Source: Gammaproteobacteria bacterium
GTDB lineage: Bacteria > Pseudomonadota > Gammaproteobacteria > Pseudomonadales > Halomonadaceae
DNA length: 29,277 nt
Direction: 5' to 3'
Assembly (NCBI GenBank): GCA_023485185.1
Contig: JAMCZP010000181.1
Location: 1 to 29,277, forward strand
Shown: positions 10,917-19,099 of the stretch, piece after piece
Numbering within the stretch: the first letter of the stretch is position 1
Layout: each line of letters begins with the position of its first letter
Position numbers and translations under genes: made by a program
The notes under the pieces: model-generated
What the model saw: the letters and a program-made list of their open reading frames with translations, nothing else
Told to the model about the DNA's origin: nothing
Databases searched by the model: none

Positions 10917-11041
10917 ACGCCACCAAAGCACTTAGCGCTGTGATAGTCACCGCTGCCTTGCTTGGCGGTTTGGTTTTCGCCTGGTGGGGCTGGCAAAACC
11001 TCGACCCTTCGCTGCTGCTATTCGGCAGTCGGCTCTGTTAA
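10913..11041 (+). CDS. 42-aa single-helix membrane peptide coupled to the MFS gene
   Basis: The ATG at 10913 overlaps the MFS stop codon (ATGA), and the frame runs 42 codons to TAA at 11039-11041. The peptide begins MNATKALSAVIVTAALLGGL, has one hydrophobic helix (about 8-27), then WWGWQNLDPSLLLFGSRLC. The overlap, a coherent helix with a Trp-rich interface and a short polar tail argue for a real gene. Its size and position resemble small accessory subunits that bind a larger membrane protein, but no known family is recognised. It could be a chance ORF. Confidence 0.55.
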   Translation: MNATKALSAVIVTAALLGGLVFAWWGWQNLDPSLLLFGSRLC

Positions 11042-11293
11042 GTGTCAATTGAAAAAACGTGAATGCATTTCAAGCTTTTACATACGCATAATGTTCACCG
11101 CTTAAGCAACTGGATTATGTCCCTAATCAAAGACCGTGTTAAATATTTGAATTACTATCTAGGGTGGCCTCTGATTTTATACACCCTTTATATTCAAACG
11201 ATTTGAAATGTGCTGAGTGCATTTTTTATTCTTGTTAAAACTTGAGTTAAAAATAGCTGACTCACGCATCTGAGATCTAAGGAACACCTACTG

Positions 11294-13276
11294 ATGTTAG
11301 AACAAACGCTGGTGCAAACGCTGTTGCTACTAGGTGTCACCGTTTTCATCGTTCTACTGTTCCAGCGTTTACGCATACCTCCCAGCTTAGCCTACTTACT
11401 CGTTGGCGTTATTTTAGGTTCACACACCGCAGGCCCGGCGTTAGAAGAGACTCATATCCGGGTGATAGCCGAGTTTGGCATCGTCTTTTTACTGTTCACT
11501 ATTGGACTAAGCTTTTCGCTACCGCAAATCTACGCTTTACGGCATACCATTTTGGGATTGGGTACTGCCCAAGTTGCGCTGACAACAGCCGCTATCACAT
11601 TATTAGCTTGGTGGATGGGTTTGCCGTTAGCGGCTGCTTTTGTGGTGGGTGCCGTATTTACTCAATCGTCTACGACGATCATTAGTAAACAATTGATGGA
11701 GCAAGGTGAGAGCCAAACGAGGCATGGCCGTTTAAGTACAACCATGTCAGTTTTTCAAGATATAACCGCCGTGCCTTTCGTCGTCGTAATACCAGTATTA
11801 GGCGCTGCAGCCGCGAGCGAAGTTGCGGGCGCACTAGGCTTTGCTCTTCTTAAAGCACTCGCCGCTTTTGTTATTGTTTTGGTATCAGGACGCTATATAT
11901 TGAAACCGCTTTTTCACATAGTAGCGGAACGGCGTTCAGCTGAACTGTTTACCCTAACCGTGCTATTTGTATCGTTAGTGGCTGCGTGGACCACTAACAC
12001 GTTAGGCCTTTCGATGGCTTTTGGTGCCTTTCTCGCCGGAATGGTGTTGGGTGAGACTGAATTCAGGCACCAAATTGAGACAACGATCAGGCCGTTTCGG
12101 GATGTTTTATTAGGGCTTTTTTTTATTAGTATTGGCATGCTGGTCGAACCCGCTCTACTGCCCGATATCTGGCATACTGCACTGCTAGGCGCTTTAATTC
12201 TTTTAGTGATTAAAATGCTGATCGTGACATTAATTGTGCGCTTTTCCGGCGTCGATATACAAACAGCCTTTCGAACCGGCATTCTACTTGCGGTAGGTGG
12301 TGAGTTTGGCTTTGCCCTACTTTCTATTGGCTTGGATGGCAATATTATAGGTACCCAAGCGGCTCAAGTGGCGCTTACCTCAGTGCTCTTCTCTATGATT
12401 GTTGCGCCATTTTTAATTCGTTATAACCAACCGATCGCCGCCTGGTTTTTTAAAGACAGAGGAATAAGTCAAAGCCATGATGCCATGCGGCCAGATACCG
12501 AAAACCACTATCAACATCACGTTATCATCTGCGGCTATGGGCGCACGGGCCAAGTCATTAGCCGCTTTCTCGAGCACGAAGCCATTCCTTACGTAGCCGT
12601 GGATATGGACCCCACTATTGTCAGAGAAGCACGCTTAGCTGGTCACCCTGTATTTTATGGCGACGCTTCTGACGCAGTAACGCTTGAAAGCATTGGTCTT
12701 AACCAAGCAACACTGGTAATTATTGGTCACGATGACAGAACAGCAGCGTTACGTACTCTCCAACATATTAGCCATGTTACTCCCGAGCTGCCTGTTGTAG
12801 TGCGCACTCACGATGAGTCCGGTAGCGAGGAACTACGCAAGGCTGGAGCCACGGAAGTTATTCCTGAAACGCTTGAGAGTGGCATGGTAATGGCCATGCA
12901 TTCGCTATTAGCATTGAACGTACCCATGTGGCGAGTCACGCAACGCTTACAAGAACAGCGCATCCGCCGTTACCCAATGCTCAAAGAGCTTTTCCGTGGC
13001 AGTCTTGAGCGTCTTAATGTGGACGATGAGGAGCTAGTCGAACGTTTACACTCGGTGCTTATAGCGGAAGGCAATCCCTGCCTTGGTAAAACACTCAGTG
13101 ACTACGGCTTTGAAGCACTTGAAATCACTGTTACCGCATTAGTCAGAAATGGTGAGCGTATTCGCTACCCAGATACGGATACAACACTATTGAGTGGTGA
13201 TGTCGTTGTACTGCTAGGGGTGCCTGAGGCTCTCGATAAAGCGGAACGCCTACTTACCGGTAACCTGGAGTATTAA
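11294..13276 (+). CDS. CPA2-family cation:proton antiporter with RCK domains (Kef-type)
   Basis: This complete 660-residue protein has three parts. Residues ~1-385 are a CPA2 exchanger domain with about 12 helices, starting MLEQTLVQTLLLLGVTVFIV and including VVGAVFTQSSTTIISKQLME. A TrkA-N/RCK-N domain follows at ~405-525 with the Rossmann motif HVIICGYGRTGQVISRF and acidic VDMDP. A TrkA-C domain at ~575-655 (GKTLSDYGFEALEITVTALV) ends the protein. It is likely a K+ or Na+/H+ antiporter of the inner membrane gated by a nucleotide ligand. KefB/KefC and the YbaL group are similar, so I give no symbol. AAGGAAC lies upstream of ATG. It is convergent with the metal importer, separated by 7 bases. 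A second, broken antiporter lies at 25 kb. Confidence 0.85.
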   Translation: MLEQTLVQTLLLLGVTVFIVLLFQRLRIPPSLAYLLVGVILGSHTAGPALEETHIRVIAEFGIVFLLFTIGLSFSLPQIYALRHTILGLGTAQVALTTAAITLLAWWMGLPLAAAFVVGAVFTQSSTTIISKQLMEQGESQTRHGRLSTTMSVFQDITAVPFVVVIPVLGAAAASEVAGALGFALLKALAAFVIVLVSGRYILKPLFHIVAERRSAELFTLTVLFVSLVAAWTTNTLGLSMAFGAFLAGMVLGETEFRHQIETTIRPFRDVLLGLFFISIGMLVEPALLPDIWHTALLGALILLVIKMLIVTLIVRFSGVDIQTAFRTGILLAVGGEFGFALLSIGLDGNIIGTQAAQVALTSVLFSMIVAPFLIRYNQPIAAWFFKDRGISQSHDAMRPDTENHYQHHVIICGYGRTGQVISRFLEHEAIPYVAVDMDPTIVREARLAGHPVFYGDASDAVTLESIGLNQATLVIIGHDDRTAALRTLQHISHVTPELPVVVRTHDESGSEELRKAGATEVIPETLESGMVMAMHSLLALNVPMWRVTQRLQEQRIRRYPMLKELFRGSLERLNVDDEELVERLHSVLIAEGNPCLGKTLSDYGFEALEITVTALVRNGERIRYPDTDTTLLSGDVVVLLGVPEALDKAERLLTGNLEY

Positions 13277-13283
13277 ATCAACA

Positions 13284-14219
13284 TCACCCCATCCGCCAGC
13301 GGCGCCACTGGCGTAACAGCAAGCCGTGCTTGGGTGAGAATAGCAGTGCAATAAAGAACCAGCTGGTGGCGACCAGCACAATCGTACCGCCAGAGGCGAC
13401 ATCAAGTACCACAGAAAGCCAAAGCCCTATTACCGCCGAGCTAACCCCAACACCGACTGAAATCAACATCATGGTCTTGAAACGGTCGGTAAGCAGATGC
13501 GCCGTGGCGCCTGGGGTAATCAGCATCGCTACCACTAAAATAATGCCCACTGTTTCCAGGCTCGCCACGATAGTAAGGGTTAACAGCAAGATTAATCCGT
13601 AGTGAATCACGCTGGTATTAAAGCCCAATGCCTGGGCCTGCTGAGGGTCAAAGGCGTAAAGCAGCAGCGGCCGATAAGCGAGCCACACCACAAGCAGCGC
13701 AATCACACTAGCGACTAACGTCAGCAGCAGCGCCGACTGCTGAACACCCAGCACGTTACCAAACAAAATATGCATTAGATGGGTGCTAGAGGCGATTTTA
13801 CTGATAAGCACAATACCCAGCGCAAAAGCGCCGGTGAACATAAGCCCCATGGCCGCATCAGATTTAATCCGTGTATGGCGTTCAATAGCGCCAATACCCA
13901 CCGAGGTCAGTGCACCGGTAATAAAGGCGCCGATAAAAAATGGCCAGCCCAGCAGGTAAGCAATGGCCACTCCCGGCAACACCGCATGAGAGATCGCATC
14001 CCCCAGCAGTGACCAGCGTTTAAGCACGACATAACAGGATAAAATACCGCAAATCGCGCCGACTAATACGGACGTCAATAAGGCGCGCTGCATAAAAGCG
14101 TACTGGAAGGCATCTGAAATGCTGCCTGGCAACAGGTTGACAATCACCATCAGCGCAGCGATTAACCCGCTCACTAATGCGTCGCCAAACAGGCTAAGGG
14201 CCCCCATTAGTTCTGCCAC
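13284..14219 (-). CDS. Metal ABC transporter permease (Mn/Zn/Fe type)
   Basis: This 311-residue ABC-3 family permease has 8-9 helices and conserved loop motifs: KRWSLLGDAISHAVLPGVAI (about 67-86), which contacts the ATPase, and the segment ERHTRIKSDAAMGLMFTGAF typical of MntB/SitC/ZnuB proteins. It would form the inner-membrane channel of the importer encoded just upstream. It begins 5 bases after the ATPase stop and is the last gene of the three-gene minus-strand operon. Manganese is the likely substrate because the operon is divergent from mntR; sequence alone cannot exclude zinc or ferrous iron. Confidence 0.88.
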   Translation of the reverse strand: MAELMGALSLFGDALVSGLIAALMVIVNLLPGSISDAFQYAFMQRALLTSVLVGAICGILSCYVVLKRWSLLGDAISHAVLPGVAIAYLLGWPFFIGAFITGALTSVGIGAIERHTRIKSDAAMGLMFTGAFALGIVLISKIASSTHLMHILFGNVLGVQQSALLLTLVASVIALLVVWLAYRPLLLYAFDPQQAQALGFNTSVIHYGLILLLTLTIVASLETVGIILVVAMLITPGATAHLLTDRFKTMMLISVGVGVSSAVIGLWLSVVLDVASGGTIVLVATSWFFIALLFSPKHGLLLRQWRRWRMG

Positions 14220-14224
14220 TTTAT

Positions 14225-15052
14225 TTACCCCTGCGCTGCTGTGAAGGAAGATGCTTCAGCGAGCTGCGCATCGTGTGCCGATTGCTCAATGGAGCTCACT
14301 GCCAGCTCCGCCAATTTAGCATCGCTGAGCATTTCATCCGGTGAACCTACACCGCGAATAAAGCGGTTAATCAGCACCACGTGATCCACATGGCGCCGAG
14401 CACCGGGCATATCGTGGGTCACCATAATCACCGTACGCCCCGCCAAACGCTCGCGGGCAAGCACGTCTAAAATCAAACGCTCACTGGGCGGGTCCACTCC
14501 TGCAAGGGGCTCATCCAGCAGCAGAATGCTGGCCTGTTGGGCAAGCGCACGGGCAAGTAACACGCGTTTTTTCTGCCCGCCGGAAAGCGCGCCAATAGGG
14601 CGCTCAGCCAACCCAAGCATATCCACTGCCGTTAGCGCTTCACGTACCGCCTCGGCATGGCGAGGGTCATACCAGCGAGAAGGCAGCAGGCGGCGCCACA
14701 GCGGATCATGTCGCATATGTCCATAGCGACCGCCCATGACGGTCTCCCATACCGACACAGGAAAGTCCCACTCAATCGCTTCCCGCTGCGCCATATAAGC
14801 AATATGCCCTGCCTTGCGATGAGAGGATATCGGCTGATCAAAAGCCTGCACACTACCGCGCAGCGGTTTCATGCTGCCGGTAAGCACATGAAACAGTGTC
14901 GATTTACCCGCGCCGTTCGGCCCTACAATGGCGGTCCATTTACCTGCGGGGAACTGCAGGTTAATGTTTTCCAGCACAGGCTGACGCTGATAGGCCGCAT
15001 AGAGCCCTTTTATATCAATCGCTACAGCCGCTTGGCCCAACGTGGTTGCCAT
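14225..15052 (-). CDS. Metal ABC transporter ATP-binding protein (Mn type)
   Basis: This 275-residue ATPase has all expected motifs: Walker A GPNGAGKS (44-51), Q-loop Gln89, signature LSGGQ (156-160), Walker B ILLLDEP (176-182) and switch His213. It is close to MntA/SitB/ZnuC-type ATPases. A C-terminal tail of about 30 residues beyond the core contains SSIEQSAHDAQLAEASSF and has no obvious role. It lies between the binding-protein and permease genes with gaps of 6 and 5 bases, a compact operon presumably repressed by MntR in high Mn(II). Confidence 0.9.
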   Translation of the reverse strand: MATTLGQAAVAIDIKGLYAAYQRQPVLENINLQFPAGKWTAIVGPNGAGKSTLFHVLTGSMKPLRGSVQAFDQPISSHRKAGHIAYMAQREAIEWDFPVSVWETVMGGRYGHMRHDPLWRRLLPSRWYDPRHAEAVREALTAVDMLGLAERPIGALSGGQKKRVLLARALAQQASILLLDEPLAGVDPPSERLILDVLARERLAGRTVIMVTHDMPGARRHVDHVVLINRFIRGVGSPDEMLSDAKLAELAVSSIEQSAHDAQLAEASSFTAAQG

Positions 15053-15058
15053 GATCGC

Positions 15059-15979
15059 TTACTCAGTTGCCAACGTTTGACGCAATAACTCAACGTTGTG
15101 GCGCATCATGGCGAAATAATCACCCGCTTCACCACTTGGCTCACTTAACGAGTCAACATATAAAGGCCCTGCCACTTGGACGCCAGTATCTCGCGCCAAG
15201 CTCGTTACATGCCGATCAGAAATAGTGCTTTCCCAAAACAGAGCCGCGGGTTGGCGCTCATTGATCATATCCACTACCCGCATTAACTGCCGGGGTGAAC
15301 CTTCGGTTTCAGCGTTGGTACCCCAGATGCCATCATGATCAAAATGGTAGGCATCAGCAAAGTACAGAAAGGCAGCTTCGCTACTAAGCAGCACGCGACG
15401 GTCATCAGGTATCACTTCTAAACGCTCTTGGAGTTCAACATGCAGCGCATGTAACTCTTCTTTTAACGCTTCGGCCCTTAGTTGAAGCTCTTCAGCCCGC
15501 TGGGGTAATAAATGTTCAAGCTCATTAGCAACCACCTGCACATAGGCGGAAACCGCCCGGGGATCCATCCAGAGATGAGGATCCACGTCGCCTTCCATAT
15601 CACCCGTAATAATCGTTTGGGTTGGGTAGTCAGAGGCTTCCGCCACCGCAATTACTGGCGTTCGATCAACGACCGTCGATTCAACCTGATGCATCCACTG
15701 CTCTAGCTGATAGCCGTTGTAAAACACCACATCAGCATTTTCCAGGCTGGCAAAATTGCCCGGCGTTAACTCCCACTCGTGCACTTCAGCGCCAATCGGT
15801 GTCAATACGGTAACGTTGGCGTCTTCGCCTGCTACTCTGGCAACAATATCGCCCAGTACCGAGAATGTAACGGCAACATTTAAAGGAGAAGGCGCTGAAT
15901 CCTCCGCCTGAGCAGTGGCCATTGCAGCGCTTAGCCACAACAGTAGACTCAAGGCCATACAAAGATTGCGCTTGTTCAT
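15059..15979 (-). CDS. Metal-binding periplasmic protein of the Mn ABC importer (cluster A-I)
   Basis: From ATG 15979 (MNKRNLCMALSLLLWLSAAM) the protein has 306 residues. I chose this start because AAGGAG lies just upstream and a signal peptide begins at once (cleavage near ATAQA, residue 25). The four family metal ligands are present: His67 (EVHEWE), His135 (DPHLWMDP), Glu201 (SSEAAF) and Asp276 (YVDSLS). This His-His-Glu-Asp set matches Mn/Zn-binding PsaA/MntC-type proteins, and there is no His-rich loop as in many ZnuA proteins, which favours Mn. It captures metal in the periplasm for the permease and ATPase encoded downstream. A longer in-frame start at 16042 is unlikely. Confidence 0.9.
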   Translation of the reverse strand: MNKRNLCMALSLLLWLSAAMATAQAEDSAPSPLNVAVTFSVLGDIVARVAGEDANVTVLTPIGAEVHEWELTPGNFASLENADVVFYNGYQLEQWMHQVESTVVDRTPVIAVAEASDYPTQTIITGDMEGDVDPHLWMDPRAVSAYVQVVANELEHLLPQRAEELQLRAEALKEELHALHVELQERLEVIPDDRRVLLSSEAAFLYFADAYHFDHDGIWGTNAETEGSPRQLMRVVDMINERQPAALFWESTISDRHVTSLARDTGVQVAGPLYVDSLSEPSGEAGDYFAMMRHNVELLRQTLATE

Positions 15980-16047
15980 TTTACTCTCCTTTATTACGTT
16001 CCTGATAAGTAGACTGTAGCTCAACAAGAAAGCACTGTGCAAACAGT

Positions 16048-16061
16048 TTAGCCTTGGCTAA
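16048..16061. promoter_or_regulatory. MntR-box-like palindrome
   Basis: TTAGCCTTGGCTAA is a perfect 6-2-6 inverted repeat in the divergent region between the Mn importer and mntR. Its core TAGCCTTGGCTA differs by one base from the core of the known E. coli MntR box read on the other strand (TAGCCTTTGCTA). It lies about 70 bases upstream of the importer start and about 80 upstream of mntR, so MntR could repress both. The flanks (AACAG and CAATGTT) also partly match. Confidence 0.65.
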
Positions 16062-16126
16062 CAATGTTGCGTAAAAATAGGCTACTATCCACTCAGCGAT
16101 CCAATGATTATTACCACTACCTTCGA

Positions 16127-16132
16127 TATAAT
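16127..16132 (+). promoter_or_regulatory. Perfect -10 box placed for a leaderless mntR mRNA
   Basis: TATAAT (16127-16132) is followed by only 6 bases before the mntR ATG (16139), so transcription would begin at or next to the start codon. No Shine-Dalgarno sequence precedes this ATG, which fits. The -35 region is poor. Confidence 0.45.
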
Positions 16133-16138
16133 TTGCCA

Positions 16139-16618
16139 ATGACTGATTCTAATTCGCAAGCTTCATTGCCCGCCCAAAGCATCCCTGGTGATGCCCTGCC
16201 GCCCGTGGAGCAGCATGCCGTTCAGTATGCAACGGTACGTAACGCCCACGAAACCGAGCTAATTGAAGATTACGTCGAGCTGATTGGCGATCTGTTAAAG
16301 CACCGCGGTGAAGCACGCGCTGCGGATATCGCCAATCGCATGGCTGTAAGCCAAGCGACGGTATCAAAAATGATTCGACGCTTAAATGAGTTGGAGTTGG
16401 TGACCAGCAAGCCCTACCGCTCACTGTTTTTAACTGAAGCGGGCCAAAAAATGGCGGAAACCTCCCGTGCCCGTCACGATATTGTGCTGCATTTTTTGCG
16501 TGCGCTTGGCGTTAAAGACTCCACGGCGCGCATTGACGCGGAAGGTATGGAGCACCACGTAAGCGATGAAACGCTTGCTATTATGCAGCGCTTTACCGAA
16601 CAGCAGCAGAACAGCTAA
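16139..16618 (+). CDS. mntR: Manganese-responsive regulator MntR (DtxR family)
   Basis: This 159-residue protein aligns by eye with E. coli MntR along its length. It has a winged helix-turn-helix (about 55-100, with ADIANRMAVSQATVSKMIRR) and a dimer/metal domain. Metal-ligand segments are ETELIEDYVELI near the N-terminus and AEGMEHHVSDETL near the C-terminus. With Mn(II) bound it represses uptake genes. It is divergent from the Mn ABC importer, with an MntR-box-like palindrome between. I prefer ATG 16139 (MTDSNSQASL) because the longer start at 16064 adds 25 poorly conserved residues and overlaps the operator-promoter region; neither has a good RBS. Confidence 0.9.
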   Translation: MTDSNSQASLPAQSIPGDALPPVEQHAVQYATVRNAHETELIEDYVELIGDLLKHRGEARAADIANRMAVSQATVSKMIRRLNELELVTSKPYRSLFLTEAGQKMAETSRARHDIVLHFLRALGVKDSTARIDAEGMEHHVSDETLAIMQRFTEQQQNS

Positions 16619-16625
16619 TTACTCA

Positions 16626-17321
16626 TCATCGCCGAGAAAAACGGAGATGATTCACCTGGGTAATAGCACCGTTCCAAATCATCTCCAAGTGAGTGGTTTG
16701 GATAATGTCGGCCACATTAATGGGCGTTATCAATGCCCAACAGTTAGCATTAGCCTTGCGAACAGAGTGGTAACGAAGCCCATCCAACGATTGCCGAACG
16801 TCCTCACCGAATAGCTGTGAGACTGAGTAATCATCCGGTGCATAAATAGCATGGTCGATGGGTAGCGCCAGCGCATCGCCCAGCCCCCCTTCATCAAATA
16901 TTGCCTTTAAGCCACGAAAGACAAATCGCTCGTAGTGCAATTCTGGAACATTTTGCCAATACACTTGCTGATGATGCTTCACCTCCGCAATGGCGGTTTC
17001 AAGCATATCGGCTAAATAGAGCACCCCAAAGCTGCCATCACTAAAGCGCGACCCCTGTGGATTTACATGGGTAAACGGCGCCACCGCATAGGAGCAGCCA
17101 CGAATGCCAAAGGGGATGCGTTCCGGCGGGAGCAGCGCCAAATTACCGACTTCATTTTGTAACCGCGGATTGGTTAATGCCTGCAGTGCATGCAGCGCGG
17201 CAAACTCTTCAGCGCTTGCCACATCATCGAACAGATCAATCGGTGGAAACTTGCTATTGACCAAGCGATAGCCAGACACTTCCCGAGCTGGCAACTTCTT
17301 CACATCAGCGGCCTTTACCAC
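16626..17321 (-). CDS. RES-domain toxin
   Basis: This 231-residue protein has the RES fold signature: Arg92 in GSRFSDG, Tyr102 in GVLYLADM, Glu113 in AIAEVKHH and Ser186 in YHSVRKANANCW. RES toxins of this class act in the cytoplasm by consuming NAD+ or by ADP-ribosylation, which stops growth. It starts with GTG 17321, which overlaps the antitoxin stop by 7 bases (GTGGTAA), so translation is coupled and the antitoxin is made first. The key residues are intact, so it is probably active. It ends 7 bases from the convergent mntR. Confidence 0.88.
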   Translation of the reverse strand: MVKAADVKKLPAREVSGYRLVNSKFPPIDLFDDVASAEEFAALHALQALTNPRLQNEVGNLALLPPERIPFGIRGCSYAVAPFTHVNPQGSRFSDGSFGVLYLADMLETAIAEVKHHQQVYWQNVPELHYERFVFRGLKAIFDEGGLGDALALPIDHAIYAPDDYSVSQLFGEDVRQSLDGLRYHSVRKANANCWALITPINVADIIQTTHLEMIWNGAITQVNHLRFSRR

Positions 17322-17713
17322 TGACCACCTCGCAGGCTATCGACACGCTTGAACGTTTCGTAGAGCGCGGCAAAATCCCCTGATCCCATAATTTCCAGTG
17401 GGGTGCGGCCATTAAAGTAAGGGTTATGGTTAATCATATTAACGAACCCATACAGGTTCTCTGGATTATCAAAGATAACTCGTAGCGACGCGTGGATATT
17501 AAGCAAGTAGCTGATCCGGGTAAGCTGATCGCTATCCAGTTTAATCTCGGCAATATCGCCCCGCCGGGCACGCGCGTAGGTGCTATGGGAAACCCGCAAG
17601 ATCGCCTCGCCCTGCTCGCCAGACGCGCGCCATTTATCCAAAATCCGCACCGCCGCTTTTAAACCCGCTGCAGCTGCTGCTCGGTTCTGAGCAATGTTTT
17701 GTGCCGTTTGCAT
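17315..17713 (-). CDS. Xre/MbcA/ParS-type antitoxin (DUF2384)
   Basis: From ATG 17713 (MQTAQNIAQNRAAAAAGLKA), which has AGAGGAG 6 bases upstream, the protein has 132 residues. Residues ~20-75 form the DNA-binding helical domain (GEAILRVSHSTYARARRGDI). Residues ~80-128 form the toxin-binding DUF2384 domain with the typical NPYFNGRTPLEIMGSGDF. It binds and neutralises the RES toxin encoded by the overlapping next gene and most likely represses its own promoter, where three direct repeats are found. The upstream in-frame GTG at 17740 is less likely. Confidence 0.88.
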   Translation of the reverse strand: MQTAQNIAQNRAAAAAGLKAAVRILDKWRASGEQGEAILRVSHSTYARARRGDIAEIKLDSDQLTRISYLLNIHASLRVIFDNPENLYGFVNMINHNPYFNGRTPLEIMGSGDFAALYETFKRVDSLRGGQW

Positions 17714-17749
17714 GGCGACTCCTCTGCTGCTCACTACCAATGCTTTTAG

Positions 17750-17800
17750 TCTTCAAAAGTTTTCTAATCTTCAAACGCTTTCCAGTCTTCAAACGCTTAC
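17750..17800 (-). promoter_or_regulatory. Three 18-bp-spaced direct repeats, candidate antitoxin operator
   Basis: TCTTCAAA(A/C)G(T/C)TTTC-like units start at 17750, 17768 and 17786, a spacing of exactly 18 bases; the second and third share TCTTCAAACGCTT. A related TATCTGCAAA occurs at 17801 and again at 17830. They lie 37-117 bases upstream of the antitoxin start, where autoregulation would be expected. Read on the gene's strand the unit is AAGCGTTTGAAGA. Confidence 0.6.
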
Positions 17801-17896
17801 TATCTGCAAACACAATAATAGCATAATAGTATCTGCAAATAATTTTAGCATCATCTTTTATTGTTGCTCAATGCATCATCAGCCTTCATTATTTAT

Positions 17897-17910
17897 GAAA
17901 CTGAGATTTC
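17897..17910. promoter_or_regulatory. RpiR-type operator candidate at its own gene
   Basis: GAAACTGAGATTTC is an imperfect palindrome 10 bases before the regulator start, overlapping its ribosome-binding region. A second, perfect copy (GAAACTACAGTTTC) lies before the TRAP operon. Palindromes of the form GAAA-N6-TTTC are usual for MurR/RpiR regulators. Confidence 0.5.
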
Positions 17911-17920
17911 AGGATGAACA

Positions 17921-18769
17921 ATGTCGCCCATCGCTAAGGAACGCTCGTTTCTAACTCGCGTGCGCAGCGCCCTGCCCACACTCCACCCTGCGGAACGGCG
18001 GCTGGGCGAATTTGTGTGTGATTTTCCTGGTGAATTAGCCAGTTACGATGCCCAAGAGCTTGCTCAATTTGCCAACGTTTCTAAGGCCACTGTGTCACGT
18101 TTTGTGCGGCGGTTAGGTTACGAAAGCTATGAGGCAGCCCGCAAACATGCCCGCGAAGAGCAAACCACCGGGTCCAGGCTTTTTCTACCTTCCTCCGACG
18201 CACGCACTGAAGAGCACTCCCTTGCCAGCAATCTAGAGCAGGGCAAAGCCAATCTAGACCGAACCTTTGCCACCATTACCCAGGCGGAAGTAGATGATGT
18301 TGCCCGCACAGTTTTAAGCGCCCGTAAAACATGGGTGATTGGTTTTCGCGCCAGCCACCCGTTTGCCGATTACTTGCGCTGGCAGTTAACCCAGGTAGTT
18401 GAGCAGGTCACAAGCCTGCCCGGGGGCGGCGAAACGCTAGGGGAGCAGTTGGTTAATTTCACCCAGAATGATTGTGTGATTATCTTTGGCTTGCGCCGCC
18501 GGGTGGCACTGACCGAACGACTGCTTGCCCACGCCAAAGAGTGCGGCACCAAGCTGCTTTATATTACCGATGAAGGGTTGAACGCAGAGCCTAGCGCCAC
18601 GTGGCACTTTCGCTGCCACACGCTGGCCACCGGGCCACTATTCAACCATACCGCTGTGATGGCACTCTGCCACTTGCTTGCAATGCGCACTATTGAATTA
18701 GCAGGCGATGCCTCCCGTTCACGTTTACGCCGCATCGAAACGCTTAATGACCGCTTTGAAGAGCTTTGA
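17921..18769 (+). CDS. MurR/RpiR family transcriptional regulator
   Basis: This 282-residue protein has an N-terminal HTH_6 domain (about 1-80) with the recognition region AQFANVSKATVSRFVRRLGY, and a C-terminal SIS domain (about 125-265) with VIGFRASHPFADYLRWQL and DCVIIFGLRRR, where a phosphosugar or other small ligand usually binds. The LRRR after the glycine replaces the more common S/T-rich phosphate loop, so the ligand may not be a sugar phosphate. It is followed after 330 bases by a TRAP transporter and racemase-like gene on the same strand, which it probably controls. AGGATG precedes the ATG. Confidence 0.88.
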   Translation: MSPIAKERSFLTRVRSALPTLHPAERRLGEFVCDFPGELASYDAQELAQFANVSKATVSRFVRRLGYESYEAARKHAREEQTTGSRLFLPSSDARTEEHSLASNLEQGKANLDRTFATITQAEVDDVARTVLSARKTWVIGFRASHPFADYLRWQLTQVVEQVTSLPGGGETLGEQLVNFTQNDCVIIFGLRRRVALTERLLAHAKECGTKLLYITDEGLNAEPSATWHFRCHTLATGPLFNHTAVMALCHLLAMRTIELAGDASRSRLRRIETLNDRFEEL

Positions 18770-19099
18770 TGAAGAACTGTGACAATCGTCACAGGCGACC
18801 ACAAGCACCTAGTTAGCGCACAAAACTCCCCTTTTGCACTCTTAATGTGCACTTTCGTTACACATCCCTAAGCCCGTACAACGCCACTAACGATCACAAT
18901 CAATTGATTTTAATATGAAACTACAGTTTCTTAATGATTATGGCATGAAATATGGATCTACATATCAAACGTTGCACTCTCATTCAGCTATCTAAATAAC
19001 TGCATGTAAATATCTGGATTTAAATGCCTGCATGCGAATCCATCCATGCCACACCACCGTAAAAGCCTGAACGTGGTAAAACTTCAATAGGAAACCGAC
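18770..19099 (+). promoter_or_regulatory. 330-base upstream region of the TRAP operon
   Basis: No gene is visible. The region is AT-rich from about 18890. It contains the perfect palindrome at 18917, another TGAAAT half-site near 18945, and a TTGCAC (18972-18977) that could be a -35 box with a poorly placed AT-rich -10. The groups of half-sites suggest control by the upstream RpiR-type regulator. Confidence 0.4.
18917..18930. promoter_or_regulatory. RpiR-type operator candidate at the TRAP operon
   Basis: GAAACTACAGTTTC is a perfect 6-2-6 inverted repeat about 170 bases before the TRAP binding-protein gene. It shares ATGAAACT and the TTTC arm with the site in front of the regulator gene. Confidence 0.55.

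Noticed and set aside
11294..13276. Intact antiporter at 11.3 kb as part of the stress-tolerance island
   Set aside because: It is 12 kb away among core genes, has normal composition and lacks any mobile-element context.
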